The notes under the pieces: model-generated
Told to the model about the DNA's origin: nothing
Seen by the model: only the letters and a program-made list of their open reading frames with translations
The model's database searches: none
NCBI GenBank assembly: GCA_015179125.1
Contig: WHVA01000333.1
Location: forward strand, 62,001 to 126,000
Origin: Gautieria morchelliformis
Taxonomy: Eukaryota; Basidiomycota; Agaricomycetes; Gomphales; Gomphaceae
Reading direction: 5' to 3'
DNA length: 64,000 bases
Part shown: positions 21,304-32,435 of the stretch, piece after piece
Layout: each line of letters begins with the position of its first letter
How positions within the stretch are numbered: position 1 is the first letter of the stretch
Translations under genes and position numbers: made by a program

Positions 21304-21537
21304 TGAAAATGTCTTTGCACTTAAGACAGGTTATCTCAGTGAACGGCTGTTTCACTATGTATATAGTAAAGTACCTTAAGACAGGTTATCTATGGGGATA
21401 TGATAAGTAAACTGTCTGTCCAACGACAGGTAAGTCTCACCTCAGTGAACGGCTGTTTCACTGAGGTGTGATGATGTTCCAGCGAGATTATATAATAGCG
21501 TCATGGTCCGTGCGTTCTCTGCTTACTAACACTAACA
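21304..21537 (-). repeat. 3' LTR of copia family 2
   Basis: 234 bp. On the plus strand it runs TGAAAATG...ACTAACA. It contains a perfect 12-bp stem-loop (CACCTCAGTGAA, 7-nt loop, TTCACTGAGGTG) at 21438-21468 and a partial earlier copy of the same motif at about 21332-21353. Confidence 0.95.
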
Positions 21538-21544
21538 CTCCCCC

Positions 21545-24472
21545 TTAAGCTGAACGCACTCCAACGGATATTCTAAGACAAGCGAGCTGTGGAGCCGGCA
21601 GGGCCTTTGTGAGCATGTCCGCCGGCATGTCAGCGGTAGGGCAGTAGTCAATGGAAATCAGGCCACACTTGACCACATCGCGGATGAAATGGTATCGTAC
21701 ATCAATATGCTTGGTGCGTGCCTTGAACTGATCGTTTTTCGAGACTGATATCGCTGACTGGTTATTGCAGTACATGGTGACGAGCTGTGTGAGAGGATGG
21801 GCAATTTTGGCGATGAACATGCGAATCCACAGGCCTTCTTTCGTTGCGTGAGTGGCAGCTATGTATTCTGCTTCCATTGTAGATAACGCGACGATGGACT
21901 GCTTCTTTGAGCTCCAGGACACGGCACCTCCATCTATGGTGAACACATAGCCGGATATTGAATATCGATGGTGCTGTGAGGCTCCATCGGCATCCGAAAA
22001 CCCTTCGAGTCCGGTGCGTTCTTGTTTTCCTGGCTTTGCCCATGTCCACCGATTCCTGACACTGATAACTAGCTTCTGGTCGATCATTCCTTTCAGGTAA
22101 CGAAAGACTCGCTTCACCTCTTCCCAATGAGGCTGTCCCGGCTTCTGCATGAACTGTGACAGAAACGTGATGGCAAACATGATGTCCGGCCTCATCCCTA
22201 GGGCTGCGTACATTAGGGATACGATGGCCTCATGGTATGGGACTCCCCGGACGGCTTCGTAGTGGTGCAGTGTGACAGGGCATTGGGCTAGGCTCAATTT
22301 GTGATGCGGGTCGAGTGGGGTCAACAGGCCCTTTGCATCTTGTAGTCCGAATCTCTCCAGTATCTTCGTAATATACGCGTGCTGCGAGAATGATATCGTT
22401 CGAGCCTTCCTGTCCCTTGCGACTTCAATGCCTATCATCCAATGTAGGTCGCCTAGATCTTTGATTTTGAGCTCCTGGCTAAGTTCCAACTTAAACTTGC
22501 GGATGACCTCTCTCAAGCTTCCGGCAATAGTCATATCATCGACATCTGCAGCGACGAGTAACGTGTTATTGTCTTCCTGCTTAAGGAATACGGCATGTTC
22601 AACCCGGCATCTCCTAAACCGGAGTTTGAACATGATCGCGCACAGGTGGTCATACCATTCGTGCCCAGACTGTCTCAGTCCATAGATCGCTCTTTTTAGG
22701 AGACATACGTGGTTCTCTTTGCCTTGAACCTCGTATCCTCTGGGCTGGCGCACGTAGATGGTCTCCCTCAGCCGTGCATTGAGGTATGCTCCTTCCACAT
22801 ATGTCTGCTCCAATTCCCAGTCATTTCTGATGATCCAAATTGCTGAGAGATTCACTGTCAGCGCGAAGGTCTCATTGTAGTCTATGCCTTCGACTTGCGT
22901 GAACCCCTGGGCGACGACTCTGCTTTTGCGGCTGACAAGGTTGCCGCTTGCGTTGTGTTTATAGTGGAGGATGATCCGACTTCCACCGATGTTCATGTCC
23001 TTAGGTGGCTCCACCAGTTCCCAGGTACCAACCTCTTCGTGCTGTTTTAGCTCCCTTTTTATTGACACGTCCCATTCTAGCCAATCGTCGAGTTCACGGG
23101 CTGCCTCAACGTTCTTAGGGTCATTTCCCACGCTTTGTGCTGCCAGAATCGCGTACTCCATATACTCTCCCTCGAGTTCTACGTCGTCGTGGTCTGAATT
23201 GACGGGATACTTGGAATCATGGAGGGCTGCGATGGCAGCGGTCTCCCTGGAGTCCCCATTTGGGCTTTGGGGCGGGATCGGCATGCCACGTGGATACGCA
23301 GGTGCGTTCACACGTCCGGAGCTCGTGCCCTGGCCCTGAGCAATATCGTGGACATACACTGACGGTTTGCGTAGTCTATGTCCGCGCCCTTGCTCGGGTC
23401 CCGTTGCAGGTTCGGGCGCCTCAAAACCTTCGAGTGGGTCTGTTTGCGGTGTTTGCGGATGCGGAGGTAGCTCTTCGCTGGTATCTTCTTGAGGTAAGTC
23501 GTGACTTTGGTTTGGAGCACCACGCTGACTGCGCTTTGTTGCTCTCCCCCTCATTTTCGGCCGATACATCGCTCGGACCAATGGTGACGTTATTGTCGAA
23601 CGCAATATTGCATTCGTCTGTCACTCGTTGTTTCCCCGGCCAATAAACTCGGTGAGCTTGACTTTGCCTGCTATATCCAACCCAGCGTCCTTCGTCCACC
23701 TTCGCGTCTAGTTTCCCACGATCCTCCTTCAATACCCAGACCTTGGCGCCCCATTCCGGTAAGTTTGACAAATCCGGTTTTTTGTTGAACATGAGCTCAT
23801 AGGGGTTTTCCCATCCAATTGGTGAGTGGATGTGCGGTTTTTGAGCCAAACCACATGCTGAATTGATTCCGGCCATAGGAACTTGGGTAGATCGGCTGCA
23901 TAGTGCATGGCGCGTGCATGCTCTATCAATGTGTGGTTCAGGCGTTCCGCTACACTGTTCTGTTCGGGCGTATCATGAACAGTAAGGCTTCGGATTATAC
24001 CTTTCGACTTCAAATGCTGATCGAACTCCTCGGATAGATATTCCCCCCCTCGATCGCTTTGACTTCATTTGACTTTCCCGCCATGCTGTGTCTCTATCCA
24101 AGCCTCGTACTGCTTGTAGCAAGTAAGTACTTCGCTTTTTCTTTCCATTGGTTTGACGCGTGACCAGCGAGTGAAATCATCAGTAAAACTGACGAAGTAT
24201 TCCCTCCTGTCGTAGCTCTGAGGGGTGGTAGGTCCCCATACATCGCTGTGTATTTTTTCGCCGAGCTTTGTAGCTTGCGGCCCTATCCTTTCCCTAGGGA
24301 TGGGCTTGCGCGTCATTTTCCCTTGTGCGCACGACGTGCAGAACGTAGGTACGCTCTTCTTGTCTACTTCAATGCCAGTGATAACACCTTTAACTACAAG
24401 GCTTTTTATGGCGCGTGGGGAGATGTGACCCATCCGGCGGTGGAGTTCATCGATGGTGAGGATTTTCTGCAC
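21545..24472 (-). CDS. Copia family 2 integrase, reverse transcriptase and RNase H region (fossil)
   Basis: Read on the minus strand from 24472: an integrase zinc-binding stretch (H..H..C..C: HRRMGHISPRA ... CTSCAQGK), core (HSDVWGP, FTDDFTRW), then TPEQNSVAERLNHTLIEHAR. The long 686-residue stretch at 21545-23605 holds the reverse transcriptase (VEGAYLNARL, AIYGLRQSGHEWY, AADVDDMTI) and RNase H (SWSSKKQSIVALSTMEAEYI, HIDVRYHFIRDVV). These are the usual copia parts in the usual order, in more than one reading frame. Not functional as it stands. Confidence 0.85.
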
Positions 24473-25017
24473 GGGCCGATTCTGTAGGTGGTGCGTGTTC
24501 CACCTTTTTCTTTTTTTTTTTTCTTCATTTTATTCGACCGCAGGGTATCCTATGGTGGTCGCTACACATATGGTACCTAACAATGGAGTGGGCCTTCCCC
24601 CTCACTCCCTGGGGCTCCCACCCCGCTGCATCCTCGAGTGGGCAGCTGCACCGGCGATGGATCCTCTCCCCCGCGGGCCCGGCCCCCTCGGGGCCGTTTG
24701 CTGCCCCCCTCTGGTTCGTGAGGCAAGGCATGTTCTCTCTCCGCTTGAGTGTGTCATATTTGGTCTATCCTCGTAAGTGCTCAGCTGCCGAAGCGAGCCT
24801 GCACGACGTGTGAGAGCGCCGCAGCTAGAGAAAAGAAAAGAAGGGTCCAGATGGTGTCGCCGCGCCATCTTGAGCGCCACGTCCGGCCTTGCGTGTCTTG
24901 AACCTGCCACGCCGAGTCCTTGCACGCCGCTGCCCGAGCATGTGGTTGTGTGCGTTGTGGTATTGGGGATTCTGTCCTACCCTGTATTCTACCCACCTAT
25001 CTGTCCAATAGAGTAGC

Positions 25018-25929
25018 TCACTGTCTATCAGCTGTGCGAGGGAGGACATCACCGAAAGTGCCCTCCAGCCTTCTCGTGGCAGCTACAAAGCTGAGCATCG
25101 CCCTTATCCCTTTTTCCTTTCCCAGCAGCTCCTTGAGTGACTTGGCCTTACTCCCTAGCGCACTTCGTAGCCCATGTCTGGCATGCTCGTGAGACCGGCA
25201 GTCGAAGAGGTAGTGATGGACTGTCTCGTCAGCCTTTGCGCACGCCGGGCACAGCGGTGTTGTCGCCTTTTTAATCCTGTGTAGGTGGCTGTTGAGTGGG
25301 GTGTGCCCTGTGCGCAGCTGTGTGACCAGGCTAGCTTGGGCCCGGGTGAGGCCATCTATTGTTTCGGAGTACCTCTTGGAAGGGAGGGTGCTGTCTATCT
25401 TGACCATTCTAGCGTACTGGGGCAAGGCTGCCCACCTCCCTCTCCATGCTTGTCTCAGGCCTGCTTTAAATGATTGTCTTGCAGTGGCTATGCTGTACGG
25501 TAGTGGTGTCTGGCTTATAAATGCAGGCAACTCACCGGGTGGGCTGCTGTTCCCCACCGATGCCTCCTTTGCCTCTGTGTCTGCCTCGTCGTTACCTCTC
25601 ACATTGTCGTGTCCCGATATCCAGGCCAGCCTGAGCTTTATTTGGCATCGCCGTGTCGGCCTGGCCACTTTGTTGGCCATGTCGCAGACCTGTGTCAGAA
25701 TGTGTTGAGCTGGCCTGGGCCGTATATATCCGACCAACTGTAGCACTGCTTGGTTGTCTAAGAGGACCGTCACGGAGGTGACTCTCTTCTCCTTTGACAC
25801 TAGCTCTAGCGCCAATGACACCCCGATTGCCTCCGCCTCATATGTGTTATGGTCCATTAGTGGGCCCAGGCAGTACCTCAGGGCTGCCTTGCGCTGTCCA
25901 TCCCTATAGAGGACCGCTGCTGCCCCCAC
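25018..25929 (-). pseudogene. LINE ORF2, RNase H and C-terminal zinc motif
   Basis: A 303-residue frame. The RNase H domain covers residues about 1-125: a degenerate start, then EAEAIGVSLALEL, LLDNQAVLQL and ISGHDNVRGNDEAD, which place the acidic active-site residues. Near residues 225-245, CPACAKADETVHHYLFDC is the C-x2-C-x7-H-x4-C motif common at the ends of I-type LINE proteins. It normally forms one polypeptide with the reverse transcriptase; here a stop at 26077 and a frame change separate them. Confidence 0.8.
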
Positions 25930-26076
25930 CTGCCCGTCCAGCCCAGACCCATCTGTGTATACCTTGACCTCTTCTGTATCTCCCGCGTCATCCTCCTTGG
26001 AGGCCTCCCTGGACTCCGCAATGCTAGTGTCGAAGAGCTGGGCTGCCTCTGGCGGCTGTAGGGCAGGGTAGATCGT

Positions 26077-27396
26077 TTAGTAGCTGTCAGGCGTGAGGTG
26101 GAATGTGTGGAGTAGCGTGTGTAGGGGGGATGGGTGGCGCTTGACCAGGCGCCTCGCGCAGGAGCACACGGGCTGGTGCAGAGGGTGGGCCTTTGGGAGG
26201 GCGACCAGCCAGACGGCCGCTCGGTGGCAGACATCCAGCAGTAGCAGCTCAATGGGGAGCACATTGGCATGGACCTCCAGGATGTCGGTGGCCGTCGTCC
26301 GCATCGCGCCCGTAATGGCTATGGTTGCCATCCTCTGTATCGAGGTTAGCTTACGCACCACTCCTGCCGACCCCTTCGTCTTTTTGGCCCCATCTGGTTT
26401 TTGTAGCGGGGTGAACCAGACATCCGCCGCATACATGAACTTCGGGATTGCCACCGCTCGGTAGAGTTGCCTCATTAGGCTCACCCTGACACCTGTGGAT
26501 GGCTTAGATAACCTGCGGAACAGCAGTGTCCACTTAGTGGCTTTAGCAACGGCTTTCTCTGCCTGTATATTCCAGCGTAGTTCCTCATCCAGATAGACCC
26601 CCAGGAATTTCTGCGCCTCTGCGGGCTTGATGACGGTGCCCTTGTAGACGAAGTCGGGCCTTGCTGCTGGCACCGTTTTTCCTGGTCAAGCCGGGTCTTG
26701 GACACGTCTTCTCGAGAACCCCACTATTGCAAACTTCGACTTTTCGAACCTTGAGTGGTGGGCCTGGGTCCGGTCTCTGGCCCCCCCTTGCTTCAACATC
26801 ATGTGCCGCAGGCTGTTGTAGGCTTCCTCATATGTATCACCCTCCACATAGAGGTTCGCATCGTCCACGAATGCCACCGCTGCCTGTCCTTTTCCTACCG
26901 GGATGTCAATGAGGTCAGCGTTGTAAAAAAGGTAGAGAATCATGGACAGGGGATCCCCCTGTCCTATACCGTTGTTTATAGCTAGCCAGTCCGATGTGAA
27001 GTCGTCAAAGTGCAGCTTCATGCGTCTGCCTGCCAGCATTGCTTCTACGAACAGCACATATGCCTCAGGCACTCGGCGTTTGCGCATGTTGTGGAGCAGC
27101 CGGTCAGTGACCACGTTGGGAAATGCGCCCTCTATGTCCAGGAACAACATGACTGCCACTTTTTTGCGTCTCCAAGCACCCTTGATCTTGTTGGTGACCA
27201 GGTGTAGGGAGTCTGTTGTCGTTCTTCCCGGCCTTCCCCCAAAGTGGTTTGCCGGGAGGAGGCTGTATTTCTCCATCATATACACCATGTCTTCCGCCAC
27301 GATTGCTGTGAGCAGTTTGCCAATAGTGTTGAGGAGCGCTATGGGCCGATAGGATTTGGGCGTGTCATAGTTGGCCTTGCCTGGCTTCCTGAGCAC
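26077..27396 (-). pseudogene. LINE ORF2, reverse transcriptase palm and thumb
   Basis: Two adjacent frames. The frame at 26686-27396 holds SYRPIALLNTIGKLL, FGGRPGRTTTDSL, LFLDIEGAFPNV, GIGQGDPLSMILYLFYNADL and the catalytic AFVDDANLY (FVDD in place of the more usual FADD). The frame at 26077-26673 continues with KFLGVYLDEEL and the thumb region (YAADVWF, LTSIQRMATIAITGAMRTT). The change of frame between them near 26680 shows the gene is broken. It would copy the element RNA at a nicked target. Confidence 0.85.
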
Positions 27397-27450
27397 TACT
27401 GTAATCCACGTCTTCCACCTGCCGCTGTATGTTTGCAGCGCAAAAGTAGC

Positions 27451-28549
27451 TCAGAAGATCCAGAGGAGGTACTCAGCTATGAGGTCAACCGACTCTTTGA
27501 GCACTACGTTTGGTATACCATCATCCCCTGGGGCCTTATGCGGCTTCAACTTGGCTATCTGTCGCCTGAGCTGGTCCTCCTGCAGCTGGAAGCAACGGGG
27601 CACTCTTCTTGGATAGCGGAAGCCGGCCGGCACCTGCGACCCCGCCGGCTTCAGGGGGAAGAAGGCAGACGCCAGAAACTTGCTCTTGTCCTCGTTAGTT
27701 TCTGCTGTCTGCCTGATGCCACCTTCATCGGTGACCCCCAGCGTTGGTATCCTTGATCTGCCGCCATCTGAGGCCGGGTTGGTGAGATACTTGTTGGCTG
27801 ACCAGAGCATGCCGTCGTCAAGGTCCTCCAGGTAGTCCGCCCAATGCTGCGCCTTGGCTCTCTTTATCGCCTCCCCATATTCGCTGCTGATTGTTTGATG
27901 TTCCTGGTGGGATGGGTGGTCAGCAACAGCTTGGTGGAGATACGACTCATTATTTATCCTGTTCTTGTTAGTAATCGGGACGATGACACCGCCGAGGCAG
28001 AGCCGGCACGCATTTAGCCGGAGGTTCGAGATCGCTCTCGACCCCGGGTTGCTGGTGCACCGGCATCGCATCGGCACAGCAGCTCGAAGAGATTGGTAAT
28101 ATAGGAACATCATAATTAGTATATAAGGACAGATGATCTTGTACAGATCGTAGAATAACAGATTATTATATCTCCTTCGTCCCACAGTTCTTGGCTTTCT
28201 TTAGCCCCGAGAGCTCCCTGCTCCACCAACGCCTCGAGTGCGGCACCGGCCTCGACAAGGGCACTGCTAGCTCTATGGCTTCCTGGATGGCGGCCGTTAG
28301 CGCACCCACGGCAGCATCGAACTCCTCAATCGTCTCTAGCTCTTTGGGGTCAGGCAGGACTTCCAGCTGCTCAGCTAGCTGCTCTCTGTATCTCCCCCAG
28401 TCCACCATCCTATAATTGCGGAACGGGACCAGCGGGCTGACTCGCATGTCCATGTCGAACACCGTGAGGATCGGTACATGATCCGTGCCTCCCTTAGGCT
28501 GGGGCAGGTGTTGCACGTGACCACCATTTCTGCTATATTGTCTGTGCAA
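27451..28549 (-). pseudogene. LINE ORF2, linker and reverse transcriptase fingers, split by a solo LTR
   Basis: The minus-strand frame from 28549 (PKGGTDHVPILTVF...) runs on into SRRWWSRELSGLKKAK. The solo LTR at 27966-28186 then interrupts it. Beyond the LTR the frame continues with SEYGEAIKRAKAQHWADYLE, QLRRQIAKLKPHKAPGDDGI and PNVVLKES, the start of the reverse transcriptase domain. A stop near 27451 and a frame change precede the palm. Confidence 0.75.
27966..28186 (+). mobile_element. Solo LTR of copia family 1 inside the LINE
   Basis: 221 bp, TGTTAGTAATCGGG to CTTCGTCCCACA, flanked by GTTCT (27961-27965 and 28187-28191). About 10% different from the LTRs of the 16640-20364 element, so it comes from another member of the family. 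It entered the LINE after the LINE had entered copia family 2. Confidence 0.95.
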
Positions 28550-29382
28550 AACGTGTTATCAACCCTTGTCCAATTTTTGGTGGACATCGATTGCAGTGTG
28601 GGCATGCGTTTCGGCAATGTCATTACCATGTTGTAGTCCGCTAGCATTGAGATAAGCTCCTCCGCCTCCCGTGTCGCCGCTGCTGTGAAGAGGTGGTGAT
28701 TCCTCTCTTCGTCCCACATGGCATGGTGACGGTTGAAGTCCCCGCACCACACCATAGCGTCAGAGTTCTGCTGTATGATGCTGCGTCTTTCCCTGTCGAT
28801 GAAGCGGTCGAGCACGTGCAGTGTATCCGAGTGGGTGCAGTTGTTATATATGTTGAATATTGTAACTTTTCCCTGGTAGTGCCTGAGCTGTAGCACCGTG
28901 ATGCCGTTCGTGCCCTCGAATGATACCTGGGACCAGGAGTTTGTGTCCAGCGCAGCGTTGACAAGTATGATGGATCTCTTTGCGGCGTCGTCAGCTAAAT
29001 GAGAAGTGGGATAAATTACTCGCCAGTTGTGGTTAGCCTTAGTGTTCCCCAGGGTGTCGATGTATGGTTCCTGGAGCAGTATGATGTCCCAGTCCTTGTG
29101 TATGGGGGAGTTGATGAGGTCGTACTGCGCCTGGTCGGATTTGTTGAGGTTTTGTTGGTAAATTCTCAGTCTCTTGGGTAAATTCTCAGTCTCTTGGGTG
29201 GCGGCTCCATGGTGTACGACATCAGGCTCGGCCTGGTGGGGGCAGCCCGGCGTCGTCACCTGTGTCACTCCATCTGGTATTGGATCCTGGGTTGATCCTG
29301 TTGGCTGAGGTGGCTGGGCTGGCCTGGCGATGTGTGGGCACCGGGTGTGCCTGGTTGTCCCGCTGCCCCCCTTGCTGCACAC
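28375..29382 (-). pseudogene. LINE ORF2, APE-type endonuclease
   Basis: A 335-residue frame. After about 80 proline-rich residues, RLRIYQQNLNKSDQAQYDL, WDIILLQEPYID and WCGDFNRHHAMWDEE match the N, E and D/N blocks of the AP-endonuclease fold that nicks the target. The frame departs from the domain near 28520, where another frame takes over (PKGGTDHVPILTVF), so a frameshift is present. It overlaps the end of ORF1 by about 160 bases in a different frame, a layout common in these LINEs. Confidence 0.85.
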
Positions 29383-30982
29383 TCTGGAAAGGGAGGGTCA
29401 ACTGCTTATACTTACCTTTGCGGCGTGCTGCTATCTGCCAGCCGCCGCTATCGCCCGCTGGCAGCTTGGTGAGCGCCCATTGATTCGGGAGGGCGGGCTT
29501 GGGTGGCTGCAAGATATGCGTCCACGGCTCGTCTGTAGGGAAGTACGGCATCTGATTCTCCAGCATCCTGCTATTGATCTCCTCACACCTGTGCAGGAAC
29601 GACGGGCAAGCCCTGTCCCAGCTAGCATGGTCGTCGGTTCCGCAGGAGATGCATCTCAGCTTCCCCGCCTGATTGCAGGCCACTGTCCTGTGGCGTTCTC
29701 CACAGGAGCACCAGGTATCGTACTGTTGCGGGCATGCATACGAGAGATGATTCCACCCCTGGCACTTGAGGCACCGGGTGGGTTCTTTCTTGCACTTCTC
29801 CGCGTAGACATGTTTCTGGCCGATGATCAGGCCCTCAGTCAGCACCTTGTTGGCAGTCTCTGGGCTCGTGAAGGTGAAGAGTGCATGCCTGCAGGTCTGA
29901 TTCGCTGTGCGGCGGTGGGCCGGCTTGAGCCACCTCGCTTTATCAATTGCCCCACATGCGAGCCTATTGAATCCCTCTATAGCTCGCAGCTCCTCGTCTC
30001 TGTCTGGGCTGAAATGGAGTAGGATGAACTGTAGGACAACCGGAAAGCGGCGGGTTTTCATCCGCACCTCCGGGGCTAGGGCGGTTGTAAACTGAATCCT
30101 GCGCTGTGCTTCGTTAATCCACTTAGCTGAGTCCTCCCTCCCGAATTCCAGGAGGACTCCCCCATTGTTCAACTGCCTTGCACTGACTATCGTGTGCTCT
30201 GCGTCCGCATCCAGCCCTTTTACGATCTCGTTGGCCTTCCTTGCCAGGCCTGCGTTGTCCTCCCCTTCCAGGATCTGCCCGCCCGGCTCCCCGGCATCTA
30301 TGAGGACCTGCCTTAGCTTCACCCCCTCCCTCGCCTGCACTCTCGCATCACAGCTCCACCCGGCAGCCACTGCGTACGTTGGGAGCTGCCTCATGCCTCT
30401 TGGGGGGGAGTCACTGCTTGGGGTGGGGGCCTCGGGCATTTGAGCAGTTACGGCCTCTACGATCCTCTGCGCTGTGCCGTCGCTTTCTTGCCTGAGCTCC
30501 TCTACCGTTCCTGCTAGACTATTGGTCGATGCCCTGATCGTTGCCGTGGCGTCCTCGATCTTTTGCATGACAGGCGCTAGGATTCCGTTCAGCCGCTCGT
30601 TGATGTTGGTTGCCACAGTGGACATGATTGCACGGTCCGCTAGGTCAGTTAGTAAGGTGGAGATCGCCCTCATACCTTCCTCTATGGTCTTGGACATTGT
30701 CTGTGACTTGGCCAGATGGAGCAGTGCTACGGCAAGGTTGTGGCATGTGATGATCTGTCGGTCTGGCAGCAGCTTCTTGGATAGCAGGTAGTCGTGCGCC
30801 TTCACCGGGTTGGAGGCATCCACGCTTTGCTCGGTATCGCTTCTACGGGTGTTTTGTGATTTGGATCGCAGTCGGCGTTGGCTGTCGGGACGTGTGGCCA
30901 CGCTCGCGGGAGGGGCGCGCCCCTTGGCGCCGGCGGCTGGTGTTGGGGCCGCCATTTTGGGTGCCTTATGTGGATGCTGCAA
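29222..30982 (-). CDS. LINE ORF1 (nucleic-acid-binding, gag-like)
   Basis: An open frame of 586 residues, intact. The N-terminus is basic and serine-rich, then a predicted coiled region around residues 110-190 (RAISTLLTDLADRAIM...). A cluster of CCHC-type zinc knuckles lies near residues 400-470 (CLKCQGWNHLSYACPQ, CSCGERHRTVACNQ, CISCGTDDHASWDRACP). This is the usual plan of ORF1 in Tad1/I-type LINEs, whose protein coats the element RNA. The start at 30982 is the first ATG after the 5' untranslated region of about 100 bases. Confidence 0.85.
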   Translation of the reverse strand: MQHPHKAPKMAAPTPAAGAKGRAPPASVATRPDSQRRLRSKSQNTRRSDTEQSVDASNPVKAHDYLLSKKLLPDRQIITCHNLAVALLHLAKSQTMSKTIEEGMRAISTLLTDLADRAIMSTVATNINERLNGILAPVMQKIEDATATIRASTNSLAGTVEELRQESDGTAQRIVEAVTAQMPEAPTPSSDSPPRGMRQLPTYAVAAGWSCDARVQAREGVKLRQVLIDAGEPGGQILEGEDNAGLARKANEIVKGLDADAEHTIVSARQLNNGGVLLEFGREDSAKWINEAQRRIQFTTALAPEVRMKTRRFPVVLQFILLHFSPDRDEELRAIEGFNRLACGAIDKARWLKPAHRRTANQTCRHALFTFTSPETANKVLTEGLIIGQKHVYAEKCKKEPTRCLKCQGWNHLSYACPQQYDTWCSCGERHRTVACNQAGKLRCISCGTDDHASWDRACPSFLHRCEEINSRMLENQMPYFPTDEPWTHILQPPKPALPNQWALTKLPAGDSGGWQIAARRKGKYKQLTLPFQSVQQGGQRDNQAHPVPTHRQASPATSANRINPGSNTRWSDTGDDAGLPPPGRA

Positions 30983-31055
30983 TGATATTAGTATCTGCCA
31001 GGTTTCTACTTAGGTATGTATGGAGGGTATATGGATAGGGTAGTTTTCTGGTGGG

Positions 31056-32435
31056 CTAGGAGCGTGGGAATTTTTGTTGTTCTTGTTCCACCTTGTACAG
31101 TCCATCTCTGAGCGGTATCTTTCCCACAGTCGTGCCTTTCGCGTCTCGGATCGTGCAATGCTGATCGCATAGCAATACGGCAAATCCAGCTTTATCACAT
31201 CGCACTAGCGATATCAATGTGAATGCCAAGTCATGGCAATAAAGTATGTCCTTCAGCGTTATGTGAGTCGTTGTTTTCCCATTCAGGATGACAACACGCA
31301 TGTCTCCAACACCGGTCGCGGTGAAGATTGTCTGTTTGGCTGCGGCAATTCTACGGGGTGGGATTTCTTTGAAGGTAGTGAACCGATGGCGATCCGGGGA
31401 CATGTGAGTCGAGGCTCCCGAGTCGTAGACGTTGACTTCGGTTCCTTTGTGCTTGCTACTCTCCCGAGAGAGTATGTGACCGGCGAATGTGGTGGTGAAG
31501 GCCCACTCGCTGTCTTCGGTCACAGCATTTACTGACTCGCTCCCCTTCTTTTTATCGCCGTCCTTCTCCTTTTTCCCTTTTGACCTACAATCAGCTTTTA
31601 TATGCCCCCTTTTTCCGCATTTCCAGCACTCAATGTCTGATTTCCCGGCATTGTTAGAGCTGTCGGTACATCTGCCTTTTCCGCAACCCTTCGCGACTGT
31701 GAGTGTGCTCTTGGTAGCCTTAAGCTGCCGCTCCTCAATCTTGAGCCGTTCGAACTCGTCAAGTAGACTCTGGACAACCATATCGGGTGTGAGTGTGACT
31801 TGCGCGTGCGTAGCTGACAATGAGATAGCGTTGATGAGTGGTCGGTACCCTTTTGGCAACGATCCTAGAATCACGGTGACGAGGTCGTCGTCGGTAAGGC
31901 CTGCATACATTCCAGCTAACTGCTCTTGCATTTTCATGAGAGCTTCGAGGTGGGTGCAAACATTCGACTCATCCTCACACTTCATCTCGTACATCCTGCG
32001 CCATATATCGACCTTGACCGTGAGAGCTCTACAATCGTGCTTTGCACATATTGCCTCCCAGATTTCCTTCGCTGAACCGAGCTTCTGGACCTCTATTAAG
32101 AGTGAGTCCGGTATTGTCGTAAAAATCTGTGCAGTAATTAAGGCCTCGCGTTGGTGATATTCATCCCAACGCTTCTCTGCCCTCTCGAGTGCCTCCTCCT
32201 CGTCCTCGTCCAGGACCTGATTCGGGGGGTACATCGGGATCGGGGCTGGTACCCGAGCTGTGCCATCGAGGTGTCGTAGCACACCTTTGTTTGCCATGAG
32301 GGTAGCCCTCGTCTGTATCTTCCATGTTACCCAGTTCGACCCATCCCGGGCGAGCTTGGGAACTGTGAAAGACTTTGCGCCGCTGGTAGGTACTGTACTA
32401 TCACCGGGGCCCATAACCTGAAAATGTCTTTGCAC
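31056..32435 (-). CDS. Copia family 2 gag and protease region (fossil)
   Basis: A 459-residue frame with copia gag (VPKLARDGSNWVTWKIQTRA, CEDESNVCTHLEAL, ILGSLPKGYRPLINAIS), zinc knuckle CWKCGKRGHIKADC near residue 265, and protease-like VYDSGASTHMSPD near residue 320, ending just past the LINE junction. The first in-frame ATG lies inside the LTR edge; a later one after the primer site is as likely. Confidence 0.9.
   Translation of the reverse strand: MQRHFQVMGPGDSTVPTSGAKSFTVPKLARDGSNWVTWKIQTRATLMANKGVLRHLDGTARVPAPIPMYPPNQVLDEDEEEALERAEKRWDEYHQREALITAQIFTTIPDSLLIEVQKLGSAKEIWEAICAKHDCRALTVKVDIWRRMYEMKCEDESNVCTHLEALMKMQEQLAGMYAGLTDDDLVTVILGSLPKGYRPLINAISLSATHAQVTLTPDMVVQSLLDEFERLKIEERQLKATKSTLTVAKGCGKGRCTDSSNNAGKSDIECWKCGKRGHIKADCRSKGKKEKDGDKKKGSESVNAVTEDSEWAFTTTFAGHILSRESSKHKGTEVNVYDSGASTHMSPDRHRFTTFKEIPPRRIAAAKQTIFTATGVGDMRVVILNGKTTTHITLKDILYCHDLAFTLISLVRCDKAGFAVLLCDQHCTIRDAKGTTVGKIPLRDGLYKVEQEQQKFPRS
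32407..32418 (-). other. Primer-binding site of copia family 2
   Basis: GGTTATGGGCCC on the minus strand, directly next to the 5' LTR. The identical 12 bases follow the family 1 5' LTR at 16864-16875. It is complementary to the anticodon stem-loop region of initiator tRNA-Met. Confidence 0.75.

Larger units (their letters stand above)
24507..31083 (-). mobile_element. LINE (non-LTR retrotransposon; I/Tad1-like) inserted in copia family 2
   Basis: It is flanked by the 11-bp duplication TGTTCCACCTT (24496-24506 and 31084-31094). The 3' end, on the minus strand, is an A-rich tail seen on the plus strand as a long T run at 24507-24529. It has two frames. ORF1 has gag-like zinc knuckles. ORF2 has an APE endonuclease, reverse transcriptase, RNase H and a C-terminal CCHC-like motif, the set found in I- and Tad1-related LINEs; the exact clade is uncertain. 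At 6.6 kb it seems full length. ORF2 is broken by frameshifts near 28520, 27440, 26680 and 26077-25930 and by a solo LTR at 27966-28186. Confidence 0.9.

Noticed and set aside
29330-30022. 230-residue plus-strand frame over the LINE
   Set aside because: Antisense shadow of LINE ORF1, which has clear zinc-knuckle motifs on the minus strand.
31489-32157. 222-residue plus-strand frame
   Set aside because: Antisense of the copia family 2 gag.
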